This document shows positions 1 through 8,769 of a DNA stretch of 45,635 nucleotides, piece after piece. The translations under genes were made by a program, and so were the position numbers. The notes beneath the pieces were generated by a model that saw only the letters and a program-made list of their open reading frames with translations, did not search any database and was not told the origin of the DNA. The stretch is from Marine Group I thaumarchaeote. Its GTDB lineage: Archaea; Thermoproteota; Nitrososphaeria; Nitrososphaerales; Nitrosopumilaceae. Every line of letters begins with the position of its first letter. The stretch's first letter is position 1. The stretch spans positions 1-45,635 of the forward strand of contig JACATG010000009.1 in the NCBI GenBank assembly GCA_013390905.1, written 5' to 3'.

Positions 1-893
1 TGATTGCAAATCAAGAATTCTTAACACAAGGACAAGTTGCAGAGTCAGTTCTTAACTTGTGTGATGACAAAATAGCAAAAATTCTAAATGGAAAAGTAGT
101 TCCGGGAGATAGAGTATTTTATCCTGTTAGACCACATATTGGAACCACAACACCAGGAGTTCACCAACCAGACTTTGGAGGAAAAGTAATCGTGTTTACC
201 ATTGATGCAACTGACAAAGCAGATGCTGAAAGAGTAGAATTTTTGGCACAACATGTTGAAAAGAATGGAGGAAGGGCCGCATGTTTTATTTCACAATCAA
301 CCCCAACAGAACTTCAGGAATACATCAGTGACAAATGCCATTCCCACATAATGGATATCAAGAATCCTGAAGAGGTGGAAAAATGGCTCAATACTGCTAA
401 AACTAACCATGGTGAAATCCTAGCAGTAGTTCACGTTACAGGAAAGTTGCCAGAAATCTCAAAATTAACTGAATTATCAAGAGCAAAATGGGAAGCACTT
501 ACTGAAAAATTTATTTCAACCCCAGCAACTGTAGCCCAAAGAGCACTTGAGCAGTTTGTCCCAGGTGGGGATAAAGATCCTCGACTTTACAAAGACGCAA
601 AAGGTGCAATTATGATTATAGGTCCAGACTTGCCAATAGGAAGAAAAGTAACAGGAACACAAAGAGCTCAAGTAGAAGTTTTCAGAGGTGCATTAAGGCC
701 ATTTACAACCACAGTTAACCAAGAACTAAGTGATGTTCTAAAGTCAAAAATTAGAATGTTTACAATATTTCCAGGTACAGTAACAGGTGCAGATCCAAGC
801 AATCAAAGAATTGCAGAGGCAATTAATTTCCTTGTGTCAGATAGTGCAGCTTCATCAGCAGAAGTTATTTTCTGTGTTGATGAATTAAGATAA
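1..893 (+). CDS. C-terminal part of a tandem short-chain-dehydrogenase-fold protein (malonyl-CoA-reductase-like architecture)
   Basis: The reading frame is open to the left edge (first full codon at base 3), so the gene starts outside the window; a TTG at 57 lies inside it and is not a convincing start. The visible part holds the tail of one SDR unit (AESVLNLCDD, then FYPVRPH), a short linker, and a second degenerate Rossmann unit beginning GGKVIVFTIDATD and ending near VIFCVDELR. No Ser-Tyr-Lys catalytic triad is obvious in the second unit, so it may be structural. The order 'SDR end, linker, second SDR without clear active site' resembles, from memory, the C-terminal half of bacterial bifunctional malonyl-CoA reductase. 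A role in the 3-hydroxypropionate/4-hydroxybutyrate cycle is therefore possible but is inference. Other multidomain SDR proteins remain an alternative. Confidence 0.6.
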   Translation, partial: IANQEFLTQGQVAESVLNLCDDKIAKILNGKVVPGDRVFYPVRPHIGTTTPGVHQPDFGGKVIVFTIDATDKADAERVEFLAQHVEKNGGRAACFISQSTPTELQEYISDKCHSHIMDIKNPEEVEKWLNTAKTNHGEILAVVHVTGKLPEISKLTELSRAKWEALTEKFISTPATVAQRALEQFVPGGDKDPRLYKDAKGAIMIIGPDLPIGRKVTGTQRAQVEVFRGALRPFTTTVNQELSDVLKSKIRMFTIFPGTVTGADPSNQRIAEAINFLVSDSAASSAEVIFCVDELR

Positions 894-1032
894 GATTGAA
901 AAAATCTGAACTTAAAATAGATTAATCGTCAAATTCGTCATCATTTCTTCTTGATGGCCTTACAGGAATGAACATTATTGTCATAAACATGATTTGTAGA
1001 ATTTGTATTTAATTGAGTCGTAGAAATCATAC

Positions 1033-1125
1033 TAATAATTTGTAAATAAAATACTAGGGAGCCGACTAGTCTCCCCAGCTCTTAGGTCAAAGACCTAACG
1101 AACACCATACGTTACGAAATTATTA
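1033..1125 (-). ncRNA. Candidate structured small RNA between two convergent genes
   Basis: Three adjacent hairpins lie in this gap. Read on the minus strand they are AACG/CGTT, TTAGGTC-TTT-GACCTAA and GGGAG/CTCCC. An outer AATAATTT/AAATTATT pair flanks them. On the minus strand a TATA-like TTTTATAAT precedes the structure, and after the GGGAG/CTCCC stem comes a T-rich run, so a transcript of roughly 60-80 bases is plausible. The gap is more GC-rich than the surrounding spacers. It contains no tRNA T-arm and no C/D box that I can see. The strand and function are inferred from the TATA and T-run positions only. Confidence 0.35.
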
Positions 1126-1150
1126 TAAAAGCACAAGGAAAAATTCGAGG

Positions 1151-1924
1151 CTAAAATCCAAATTGCATGGAACTATCAGATATAGAATCAAAAAAGAGTT
1201 TTGTAGCTGCTATCAAGATTACAGCAGAGACTAAGATTTGCAAATATCGTTCTTTGATATCTAAAGACAATCTTGCGCCAACCAGCCCGCCAATAAAAGA
1301 ACCAATTGCTAAAAATCCTGCCTGAGTAAAATCAGGATGCCCCAAAATACTATGAGATATTACTCCAGATAATGATGCGAATAACAAAATCAGTTGAGAA
1401 GTGGGAGCAGCTTTTTTCATAGCCATTCCCATTCCAACCACCATTAAAGGTACAAAGATAATTCCACCACCTATTCCAAAAAATGAAGAAATAATTCCAG
1501 CAAAGAAGCTAGCACCTACTGCAAAAATCATCATCTGATTGGATAATGTTTTTTCTTTAGTCTCAATTTTTTTTCTCAAAAAAATGTAAGCCGCAGATGC
1601 AATCAATACCAAACCAAATAAAATTTTGAAAATTCCAGGAGTTACATCAGTAGAAATAACTGCACCTAGAATAGTTCCAGGGATTGTAAGTAACCCAAGT
1701 TTTAGACCTAATGAATATTCAATTCTTTTTTGTCTAGAATAGGAGATGGTTGATGCAATGGCATTGCTTAGTACAGCAAAAAGACTGTTACTTGCTGCAG
1801 CAGTAGGAGAAAATCCTAGAAATGTCAATACAGGAACTACAATAATTCCACCACCAAGGCCAATCATAGAACCCAATATTCCTGCAGCAAATCCTAGAGC
1901 AATTAGCCATAACTGGTCGATCAT
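1151..1924 (-). CDS. TauE/SafE family membrane permease
   Basis: A 257-residue membrane protein of the TauE/SafE (former DUF81) family, whose members are thought to export sulfite, sulfoacetate or related organic anions. Two homologous halves are visible, each with a glycine-rich GLGGGII or GIGGGII signature followed by VPVL or VPLM, with about eight hydrophobic segments in all. I chose the ATG at 1924 (MIDQLWLIALG); a TTG four codons upstream is possible but weaker. The gene converges with the SDR gene at the left edge, with the structured spacer between them. Substrate cannot be told from sequence. Confidence 0.85.
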   Translation of the reverse strand: MIDQLWLIALGFAAGILGSMIGLGGGIIVVPVLTFLGFSPTAAASNSLFAVLSNAIASTISYSRQKRIEYSLGLKLGLLTIPGTILGAVISTDVTPGIFKILFGLVLIASAAYIFLRKKIETKEKTLSNQMMIFAVGASFFAGIISSFFGIGGGIIFVPLMVVGMGMAMKKAAPTSQLILLFASLSGVISHSILGHPDFTQAGFLAIGSFIGGLVGARLSLDIKERYLQILVSAVILIAATKLFFDSISDSSMQFGF

Positions 1925-1964
1925 TGTAATCGCCAATCAAAGAATTTTGTTGTATATAATTAGA

Positions 1965-2597
1965 CTACTTGAGAATAATTAATGTCCATAGATACTTTTC
2001 ATTTGTAGAGGTTATCTTCAAAATCAGGTTCATATTTTCTAGGCCATTAATTTTTGATGTGAGTGTGTTTTGAGTAGATTCAGCAGATTTTTCTGCAGCA
2101 ACATCTAACCATGCACTTACAGATTCAAATCCTCCTGGTTGCCTATCTTCCCAACAATCACACACCAAAATCTCAATCATTGTTTGAAAAACATGGTTAA
2201 CTACATCTTGTTTTGAATCTAAAGATGGAGATGAGTCAATAATGGCTAGTGCCATAATTGGGCCATCAGTAGTTCCCCCCATGTTGATATTTCCGAGAGG
2301 ATTCCTATGAATATCTGTGATAGCAGTAGTAGCACAATGTTCAATGGGGTTTTGAATATCGGTAAAGTATGGACAATATTTGCCTATAGTATTATCAGTG
2401 ATTTCAATTGGGGAAGACATGAAAATTTTTTGTGTCGACAGAGATTTTTTAATTTTGTCAACATCATTAAAAGTAAAACCCACTTCATAGATTGATTTTG
2501 ATTGTGGTTGTGATGTGTTTTCAGAAATTGAAAAGAGTGAAATGGAAACAACTGCTACAATACCAAGTAAAATAGGGATCAAAAATAACTTGTTCAT
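1965..2597 (-). CDS. Membrane-anchored or secreted protein of unknown function
   Basis: A 210-residue protein with one N-terminal hydrophobic segment (residues about 4-24) and no typical lipobox, so probably a signal anchor facing the pseudoperiplasm. The outer part has four to five cysteines, including IGKYCPYF, EHCATTA and LVCDCWED, suggesting disulfides or metal binding. I do not recognise the family. It starts with ATG and sits in a run of minus-strand genes for membrane or exported proteins (DUF192, zinc-ribbon protein). Confidence 0.65.
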   Translation of the reverse strand: MNKLFLIPILLGIVAVVSISLFSISENTSQPQSKSIYEVGFTFNDVDKIKKSLSTQKIFMSSPIEITDNTIGKYCPYFTDIQNPIEHCATTAITDIHRNPLGNINMGGTTDGPIMALAIIDSSPSLDSKQDVVNHVFQTMIEILVCDCWEDRQPGGFESVSAWLDVAAEKSAESTQNTLTSKINGLENMNLILKITSTNEKYLWTLIILK

Positions 2598-2638
2598 AAA
2601 TTACAACTTTAAATATTCAAAGATAAGGCTTTGCAATT

Positions 2639-3130
2639 CTAAATTGAGATAATGCTCAATATAGAATCTTTTGTAATATTATTTTTATCAACAAACCCGG
2701 ATGTAACTTCAAGAATATAGACCGCTTCTGCATCAGGGATAACACTTTGACAGGTTGTGATTTCTAATGCAGTCTTACATGGAGGAACATCTGTTTCAAT
2801 ATGTACAACTTTTCCGTCTTCATCAAACCAAATCATATCAAGAGAAAATTGCATGTTAAGCATCCACAGGGAATAAAGTCCAGATTCTTCAAATACAAAG
2901 ATCATTCCCTGATCATAAGGCAATTGATCTTCAAACATCAATCCACGAACACGTCTAGGTTCGGTATCGGCAATCATAACTTGAAGAGGAATATCATCAA
3001 CCTTGATTGTTCCCATAGGAAATTCAACAGATTCTAGTTTAATTTCACTTGGCATTGTCATCAGACCAACAACTCCAATGATTACTGCAGCAATTGAAAT
3101 AGGAATAAGTACTTGGCCTCTAGTCGTCAT
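2639..3130 (-). CDS. DUF192 family exported protein
   Basis: A 163-residue protein with an N-terminal membrane anchor (residues about 8-26) followed by a complete DUF192 domain (about residues 48-155). Recognisable family signatures are the RRVRGLMF segment, the GMIFVFEE strand, the MLNMQFSLDMIWFDEDG core and the conserved YILEVTSGFV end. The family is a small beta fold of unknown biochemical function that is usually exported, which fits the anchor. Its start ATG is about 40 bases downstream in transcription order from nothing obvious; its stop lies 42 bases before the start of the next minus-strand gene. Confidence 0.8.
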   Translation of the reverse strand: MTTRGQVLIPISIAAVIIGVVGLMTMPSEIKLESVEFPMGTIKVDDIPLQVMIADTEPRRVRGLMFEDQLPYDQGMIFVFEESGLYSLWMLNMQFSLDMIWFDEDGKVVHIETDVPPCKTALEITTCQSVIPDAEAVYILEVTSGFVDKNNITKDSILSIISI

Positions 3131-3254
3131 AAATTAATTAATCTCAGTCCTTTTAAAATACCTTAAATTGTTCAGTAACTTTTGGGATTTTCCACCACAA
3201 AAAGAGTAGACACATTTCTGAAATTTTGTCGAGCTTCTTGAGGGTCATATGATT

Positions 3255-3941
3255 TCATTTATCTAAAATACATGAATAAGTATCCTCATCAAATATGGTT
3301 CCAGGACCACATCTTTCATCTAGTATACAAACACCATCTTTTGGAATAGTTCCAGGACCACATTGAGTTTTTGATGTCTCAACAACTGTTCCTGTAGGTT
3401 CTTCTATAGTCTCTTCGTCCATAGTTTCTTCCATAGTTTCTTCCATGACTTGTTTTTCTAAAACATAATCAAATGATCCTTGATTATATCCAACTCCAAG
3501 TATTACCAAAATTAAAACAGAAATACCAATCATAATAGGAATTTTTAACCCCATAGTTTTTCTTTGATTTTTTGAATGAACCGATGGTATTTTTACATCT
3601 ACTGTTTGAGATTCCGTATCAACTTCAAACAAAGAAGAGCCACAAACCATGCAAAAATTAGCTTCAAACAAGCTCATTTTTCCACATTTCCAACAATAAA
3701 TCATGTTTTTATTTTCAGACTCACTTTCTAAATTTTCATCAGTTTCGGGTTGTACATCAAGTTGTTCAACATGATGTTTTACTAAATATTTCTCTTGTAA
3801 TTGTTCAAGATATCTTTCATCGCTTTTCCAAATGGTACTGTTTAAGATGTATGCCTGTTTGATATGTTCCAATCGATATGGGTCTCCCACACCAAGTTTC
3901 AAAAACGTATTTACCTTATCTACAACATCTGCTGAACTCAT
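3255..3941 (-). CDS. Zinc-ribbon membrane protein with CGPGT repeats
   Basis: A protein of 228 residues from the ATG at 3941 (an in-frame TTG nine codons earlier is the alternative). Its parts in order are an N-terminal helical domain with LGVGDPYRLEHI and SDERYLEQLQEKYL, which I recognise from other thaumarchaeal zinc-ribbon proteins; an acidic linker; a zinc ribbon with CWKCG and CMVCG; one transmembrane segment near residues 130-150 (IGISVLILVILGV); an acidic EETMEET stretch; and two CGPGT cysteine repeats at the C-terminus. The ribbon is probably cytoplasmic and the CGPGT repeats outside. Function is unknown. Confidence 0.7.
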   Translation of the reverse strand: MSSADVVDKVNTFLKLGVGDPYRLEHIKQAYILNSTIWKSDERYLEQLQEKYLVKHHVEQLDVQPETDENLESESENKNMIYCWKCGKMSLFEANFCMVCGSSLFEVDTESQTVDVKIPSVHSKNQRKTMGLKIPIMIGISVLILVILGVGYNQGSFDYVLEKQVMEETMEETMDEETIEEPTGTVVETSKTQCGPGTIPKDGVCILDERCGPGTIFDEDTYSCILDK

Positions 3942-4018
3942 AATCGTTTCTATTATGAGGTTATTCAAAATTGTTCCTTTTTAGTTCTAAAATGACAGAA
4001 TTTGAAAAACTAAGAGTG

Positions 4019-4369
4019 TTATATTATAGAATTCTTAAAGTCGTTTATTGATGAAAGTGCATTTTTTGTCTCGTGACCAATATCGTGAATAGTAGCGCTA
4101 TTGTATTTTTTCTCAAGATATCGTCCAGCAACTATCATAGGTCCACCTATTGCACAAGTAACACCAGTTGGTTCAGGAACCCATAACATCAAAAATCCAA
4201 TTTTTTGAAGTTTTTTACCGGGTGCAGGAGCTTTCTGGAGAGAGCCTAATGAACTTGTATTAGGTCCTTGATTCATTTTATTGATTTCATTATACAAATT
4301 TGCTCTGCGTTTAGCTGATTCTGTAGATTTTCTTAATTTGTCTAGTCGTGCCTTTAGGGGATCAATCAT
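4019..4369 (-). CDS. Conserved-looking small protein of unknown function
   Basis: A 116-residue protein starting at ATG. The N-terminal third is a basic helix (PLKARLDKLRKSTESAKRR), and the middle holds a hydrophobic stretch LMLWVPEPTGVTCAIGGPMIVAG cut here into IGFLMLWVPEP and AIGGPMIVAG, probably a membrane-associated hairpin. The C-terminal part is polar. I do not recognise a family. It is separated from the DtxR-like gene by a 135-base divergent spacer that carries that gene's TATA element. Confidence 0.55.
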   Translation of the reverse strand: MIDPLKARLDKLRKSTESAKRRANLYNEINKMNQGPNTSSLGSLQKAPAPGKKLQKIGFLMLWVPEPTGVTCAIGGPMIVAGRYLEKKYNSATIHDIGHETKNALSSINDFKNSII

Positions 4370-4471
4370 TTCAGCCTATCATTTGGAAGAAGTTAGTTAA
4401 GATTCAATGATCAATTCTGGTCACATCCAAGTCAACAAAGAATAACTAAAATCAACAGAAAAGACACTCAA

Positions 4472-4479
4472 TTATACTA
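4472..4479 (+). promoter_or_regulatory. TATA-like element for the DtxR-family gene
   Basis: TTATACTA lies about 28-33 bases before the ATG at 4505. With archaeal spacing, transcription would begin within a few bases of the start codon, giving a leaderless or nearly leaderless mRNA and supporting the ATG at 4505 over the later one at codon 27. Confidence 0.4.
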
Positions 4480-4504
4480 GATTTGATTTAGATACAAAGA
4501 TTAC

Positions 4505-4969
4505 ATGAAAGCTAAAAATTCGAAAAGATTGGATTCAATAAAGGCAGCTCACCATTCAGAAAGAACCAAATCAAGTGCAAGAATGGAGGATTATTTAGAA
4601 ATAATATCAGAATTAGTTGAATTGAAAGGTTATGCAACCACCTTAGACATTTCAAGGTACATGGATGTAAGTGCACCGAGTGTTACTAAGATGCTTCAAA
4701 GACTAGATGATAGTGGATTTTTAGAATACGAAAAATATCATGGAATTAATCTTACAGATAAAGGAGTACAATTAGCTAATGGAATTCGACAAAAACATGG
4801 AATTTTGTTAGAATTTTTTGAAATTTTAGGAGTTGGATATGATACTGCAAGTCAGGATGTTGAAGGAATTGAACATCATCTTAATCCAAAAACAATAATG
4901 CAATTGAGAAAATTCATTACTTTTCTTAAAGCAAACCCCAAGATTATTGAAAATTTCAAAAATCGTTGA
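4505..4969 (+). CDS. DtxR/MntR family transcriptional regulator
   Basis: A 154-residue regulator. Residues about 27-90 form the DtxR-type winged helix (MEDYLEII start, then DISRYMDVSAPSVTKMLQRL as recognition helix region, then GINLTDKG wing). Residues about 95-145 form the metal-binding dimerisation domain, with E and H residues in VEGIEHHLNP typical of the family's metal sites. There is no C-terminal SH3-like domain, so it is of the short MntR type. An extra basic 26-residue N-terminus precedes the domain. It probably senses Fe or Mn. Its end overlaps the convergent PIN-ATPase gene by 14 bases. Confidence 0.85.
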   Translation: MKAKNSKRLDSIKAAHHSERTKSSARMEDYLEIISELVELKGYATTLDISRYMDVSAPSVTKMLQRLDDSGFLEYEKYHGINLTDKGVQLANGIRQKHGILLEFFEILGVGYDTASQDVEGIEHHLNPKTIMQLRKFITFLKANPKIIENFKNR

Positions 4970-6776
4970 GAAATATTTGAATATCGTTTTGTGATGACGC
5001 GAGATTCATAAGATTTCTTGCAATGTCAGAACGTTTTGGAATTTTTATCTGTCCTTTTTTACCAATTTTTGCTGATGTAACATATTTGTTATTAACATAG
5101 ATATCAGCATGTGTTGAAGTGAATTCTCTGCCAACAGTTAGAAGTAATGCAGTTTTTGATTCTGAATAAGTAAAAGGTATATCATTTGTCATTCTAGATG
5201 AATGGTTAAAGTCTTTTTGGACTACATCAACATGGATTTTAAGAAATTTTTCAATTTCATTAATGTTTGAGCCTCCTTTTCCTATTATTGATGCTATATA
5301 CTGTTCATCTACGAATACTTTTACTCTATTATCAGATAAAATTTCAACTTGTGCATGAGGGTCATATCTTTTGAAAGTTTCTCTCACCTTATCTTCTGCA
5401 AGTTTTTCAATTCCAACTTTTTGAACTCTTTTTGCAATAGGAACAATGACATTTTCTTCTCCAAATGTGTAGATTTCATGTTCCAAGACATTATCTGCAA
5501 AATTTCTGATTTCGATAACAGGTCTTGAAAGATCAGATTCAGTCATTCCTGAAGGAACTTTGACTTTTAATTCCAAGTCATAGACTTTATCAATTCTGCC
5601 ATCTTTTACAAAGACTAGAGTATCTAAGACACTTGGAATTATTCCGAGTTCAATCTTTCCAATAAAACGTTGAATTGCATCTATAGGAGAATTCCCATGA
5701 ACTACTCCAACCATTCCCACACCAGTTAAACGCAAATCAGCAAAGGTTACAAAATCTTCTCGTCTTCTTATTTCATCAAAAATAGTGTAATCAGGACGTA
5801 CAAGTAACAAAATATCAGCACTGTTATCAAAACTTCCATCTAATTTACTATATTGAGTAATTCCAGAATCAACTTGCAAATCACGCGGAGATTCAAAAGT
5901 TTTAACAATTTTTCCTTTTTTATGATAAAAATTTGCAAGTCCAGATGCAAGAGTGCTTTTCCCAGAACCTGGAGCACCAGAAATCACAATTCCTTCAGCT
6001 CTGTCAGAGAAACGTTTCATTAACTCATCAGAAATTTCATAATCTTCAAGAGATAATTTTACGATTGGATGAACAATTGTTATTTCAAAGGATTCAGAAA
6101 AAGGAGGATGTGTGATAGCTATACGATAATTATCATGTTGAATTACAGATGCACCAGTCTTTGAGATTTCAATATTACTTGAATCAGATGCGTGTACCAC
6201 ATCCAAGATTTGTGACGAAATAAACTCCAAATAGTCTTTAGAAAGAATATCATCACTAAGGGTAGTTAATGAAAAATTGCCGGGTTTTCCTTTTTTTGCT
6301 AAAGGATGTTGATTTTCTTTAAGATGAACACTCATTGTCTCAGCATCAAAAAATTTCAGAAATTCTAATGTTTCATCTTTTACAACAAATTTAAGAAATA
6401 CTGTTTCTACACCTTCAGCTTGTGCAACTAGATGTTGAACATTATCTGAAGTGTAAAGAACAGCATCATTTTGTTTAGCCATGTCAATGATAAGAGCATC
6501 AATTCTACCACTATCTGCTAGTTTAATATCATCAGAAGAAGGATGTGATCCTTTCAAAACTATATTCAGCCCATAACTACCAGATAATTCTTTAAGTTTT
6601 TGAATTTTTTCCAACCCTACAAAACCCTGTTCCTTTTTGTTAGACGCTTGAGATTGTAACTCATCAAAGACTACTTGAGGTATTATTATTTCAGAATTTT
6701 TAATTGAACCTCCTTCTATATGTGCAATTAATTGACCATTAATTATAACACTAGTATCAGCAACAATTTTTGACAA
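4956..6776 (-). CDS. PIN domain - PilT-like ATPase - KH domain protein
   Basis: A 606-residue protein of the archaeal predicted-ATPase family that joins a PIN domain to a secretion-type ATPase. The PIN domain (about residues 1-135) keeps acidic positions in VADTS, FDELQ, RIDALIID and TSDN, the usual PIN nuclease set. The ATPase (about 225-430) has Walker A GAPGSGKST and a RPDYTIFDEIRR Walker B-like segment. A KH RNA-binding domain follows near 490-540 (IIGKGGSNINEIEK), then a short C-terminal domain. The combination suggests RNA cleavage or remodelling; the family's physiological role is not established. The gene is single and converges with the DtxR-like gene. Confidence 0.88.
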   Translation of the reverse strand: MSKIVADTSVIINGQLIAHIEGGSIKNSEIIIPQVVFDELQSQASNKKEQGFVGLEKIQKLKELSGSYGLNIVLKGSHPSSDDIKLADSGRIDALIIDMAKQNDAVLYTSDNVQHLVAQAEGVETVFLKFVVKDETLEFLKFFDAETMSVHLKENQHPLAKKGKPGNFSLTTLSDDILSKDYLEFISSQILDVVHASDSSNIEISKTGASVIQHDNYRIAITHPPFSESFEITIVHPIVKLSLEDYEISDELMKRFSDRAEGIVISGAPGSGKSTLASGLANFYHKKGKIVKTFESPRDLQVDSGITQYSKLDGSFDNSADILLLVRPDYTIFDEIRRREDFVTFADLRLTGVGMVGVVHGNSPIDAIQRFIGKIELGIIPSVLDTLVFVKDGRIDKVYDLELKVKVPSGMTESDLSRPVIEIRNFADNVLEHEIYTFGEENVIVPIAKRVQKVGIEKLAEDKVRETFKRYDPHAQVEILSDNRVKVFVDEQYIASIIGKGGSNINEIEKFLKIHVDVVQKDFNHSSRMTNDIPFTYSESKTALLLTVGREFTSTHADIYVNNKYVTSAKIGKKGQIKIPKRSDIARNLMNLASSQNDIQIFLNDF

Positions 6777-6813
6777 ATTTTCTATCCATTATATCATACA
6801 TTAATGCCCTAAA

Positions 6814-7090
6814 TTAATTTTCTAAAAGTTCAGTAATAGATTTTAAGACAGAATTAAAATCAAAGGGCTTTGAAATATGAGATTTTGCACCATGTTTTAA
6901 ACATTCACCAATGATCTTTTGATCATCACTTGCAGTAATTAAAATTATTTTTGCGTTTGGATCATAATCCATTATTTCTTTTACAACTGTCAAGCCATCT
7001 TTTTTAGGCATACCCAAATCAAGGATCTATATTTTCATTTACAATCCCAAAAAATACATCTGGAGAGGAAAAAGTTCCTGCAAGTTCGGC
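6814..7090 (-). pseudogene. Broken response-regulator receiver domain
   Basis: The open part, bases 6814-7026, encodes the C-terminal two thirds of a CheY-like receiver: the phospho-acceptor Asp in ILDLGMPKKDG, the ILITAS strand with the conserved Ser/Thr, and the conserved Lys in HISKPFD. The frame is closed immediately upstream by TAG at 7027-7029. In another frame just upstream (7022-7090) the peptide ends FFGIVNENIDP, which would continue naturally into LILDLGMP, implying a small frameshift. The first strand with the acidic Asp pair is absent. No start codon with good context exists. I read this as a decayed single-domain response regulator. Confidence 0.65.
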
Positions 7091-7162
7091 TTAAAGAAAA
7101 CAAACTTTTAGACCTAAAATCACTCACTCTCTTAAAAAAATGTATATTTTGACATTTAGGAT

Positions 7163-7303
7163 ATGGAACGAAAACACAAAAGAAATAAGGAATTTTACAA
7201 AAATTGTACTATGTATTTTGAATTTTTGCGTAAAAAAGGCACAATAGATTTTGATTTTGAGGATGAATATTATTTTACTATGCCTGCAATTTCAAATAAT
7301 TAG
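7163..7303 (+). CDS. Small ORF of unknown function
   Basis: A 46-residue ORF with ATG start that fills the gap before tldD. The N-terminus is basic (MERKHKRNKEFYKN) and the middle acidic and aromatic (IDFDFEDEYYF). No known family. Support is only the clean ATG-to-TAG frame and protein-like composition; no clear promoter element was seen. Confidence 0.4.
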   Translation: MERKHKRNKEFYKNCTMYFEFLRKKGTIDFDFEDEYYFTMPAISNN

Positions 7304-7344
7304 ACATACACAAGATTTACGAGTCTGTTTAAATTTCACATATT

Positions 7345-8766
7345 ATGGATTCAATCCTACAAGATCTGGCTGACAAAGCAATCAGACATGCAATAGATTC
7401 AGGTGCAGAGTATTGCGATGCCAGAATTGAACAACAGGAAAGAAAATCAGTACTCATAGAAAATGGAGAGGTAGAATATGTTAGAAGCAATAGTAGTACT
7501 GGGATAGGTATCAGATTAGTAAAGGCAGGTACATGGAGTTTTTGTTCAATCACAAATCCAAATTCTTTTGAACAAGTCAAAGAGTTAGTAAATGGGTCTT
7601 TAAGAAATTCATCACATTATGCTAAAAACAAAAAAAATAAAGTTAGTTTATATCCAAATGCTATTAATAAAATTAAGATAGATTTTCCAGTTTTAAAAAA
7701 ACCAGAATTAGAAGAATTAATGAAGATAGGATTTGAATGTAACAAAATTATTTCTGATACACCAAGAATCATCAAATCAATTGTTAATCCATGGTATACA
7801 ACTAATTCAAAATATTTTGTAAACAGCGAGGGTTCAGAAATTGTACAGAATTTTACTGATGTTGTAGTAGACATGATAGCTACAGCTCATGAATCAGGAC
7901 TTACACAATCAATAAACATTACAGAAGGTGGAAGAGGAGGATTAGAGCTAATCATTGATAAAAACAAGATTCAACAAAGTGCACAAGAGATTGCTTTAAA
8001 GGCATCACAACTAATTGATGCAAAACCTGTAAAAGAAGAAAAAGCAACAGTAATAATGAATCCAGATTTTGTGTCATTACTTACACATGAAATATTAGGT
8101 CACCCATCAGAAGCAGACAGAGTTTTGGGAAAAGAGATGGCATGGGCAGGAGGCGCATGGTGGAAAGGAAAGATTGGAAAAAAAATTGGTTCAGAGAAAT
8201 TAAATGTGTTTGATGATCCTACCATCAAAGAAAGTTTAGGATGGTACTATTTTGATGATGAGGGAGTTGAAACCAAAAAAACCACTCTTGTTGAAAATGG
8301 AATTTTGAAAAATCATATGCAAAATAGGGAAACAGCAAAAATTTTCAATACAGCCCCAACTGGAAATATGAGAGCAACAAACTACAGATTCATGCCTTTG
8401 ATTCGTATGGCATGTACCTGTATTGGAAATGGAGATTGGAATGTAGCAGAGATGATAAAAGAAGTCAAAAATGGTTATTTAATATCAAATATGAAAATTC
8501 CGTCAATTGATATGAAGCGATATAATTGGAGTATTTCATGTCAGTATGCACAAAAGATTGAAAATGGAGAAATCACTGATTTACTAAGAGATGTAATTGT
8601 GATTGGCATAGCCCCAGAATTTTTTGAATCAATTGATGCTTGTGGAAATGATTTTACTGTAAGACCAATAACTAATTGTGGAAAAGGAGATCCTATGCAA
8701 TCTATGATAATGGGTAATGGAGGACCGTCAATACGAGGAATTGCAACAGTAAAGAGTGTAAATTAG
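7345..8766 (+). CDS. tldD: TldD-type metalloprotease
   Basis: A 473-residue member of the TldD/PmbA family, which in bacteria forms a TldD-TldE zinc protease acting on small peptides and unfolded proteins. The zinc-binding HEILGHPSEAD motif at about residues 249-259 (HExxxH) marks it as the catalytic TldD subunit rather than the inactive TldE/PmbA subunit. The later FNTAPTGNMRATN and IGNGGPSIRG segments fit the C-terminal barrel. No TldE partner lies in the window. It starts at ATG and is followed after 3 bases by the uracil-DNA glycosylase gene, so the two are probably co-transcribed. Confidence 0.9.
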   Translation: MDSILQDLADKAIRHAIDSGAEYCDARIEQQERKSVLIENGEVEYVRSNSSTGIGIRLVKAGTWSFCSITNPNSFEQVKELVNGSLRNSSHYAKNKKNKVSLYPNAINKIKIDFPVLKKPELEELMKIGFECNKIISDTPRIIKSIVNPWYTTNSKYFVNSEGSEIVQNFTDVVVDMIATAHESGLTQSINITEGGRGGLELIIDKNKIQQSAQEIALKASQLIDAKPVKEEKATVIMNPDFVSLLTHEILGHPSEADRVLGKEMAWAGGAWWKGKIGKKIGSEKLNVFDDPTIKESLGWYYFDDEGVETKKTTLVENGILKNHMQNRETAKIFNTAPTGNMRATNYRFMPLIRMACTCIGNGDWNVAEMIKEVKNGYLISNMKIPSIDMKRYNWSISCQYAQKIENGEITDLLRDVIVIGIAPEFFESIDACGNDFTVRPITNCGKGDPMQSMIMGNGGPSIRGIATVKSVN

Positions 8767-8769
8767 AAA

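Noticed and set aside
922-990. 22-codon minus-strand ATG frame ending in NDDEFDD
   Set aside because: Too short, no conserved motif or promoter seen; could be a genuine micropeptide but support is insufficient.
1049-1120. tRNA gene in the hairpin-rich spacer
   Set aside because: No T-arm consensus, no acceptor-stem pairing and no anticodon arm of normal size.
1746-1982. Plus-strand frame across the TauE/SafE gene
   Set aside because: It is antisense to clear conserved membrane motifs of the permease and shows no family features.
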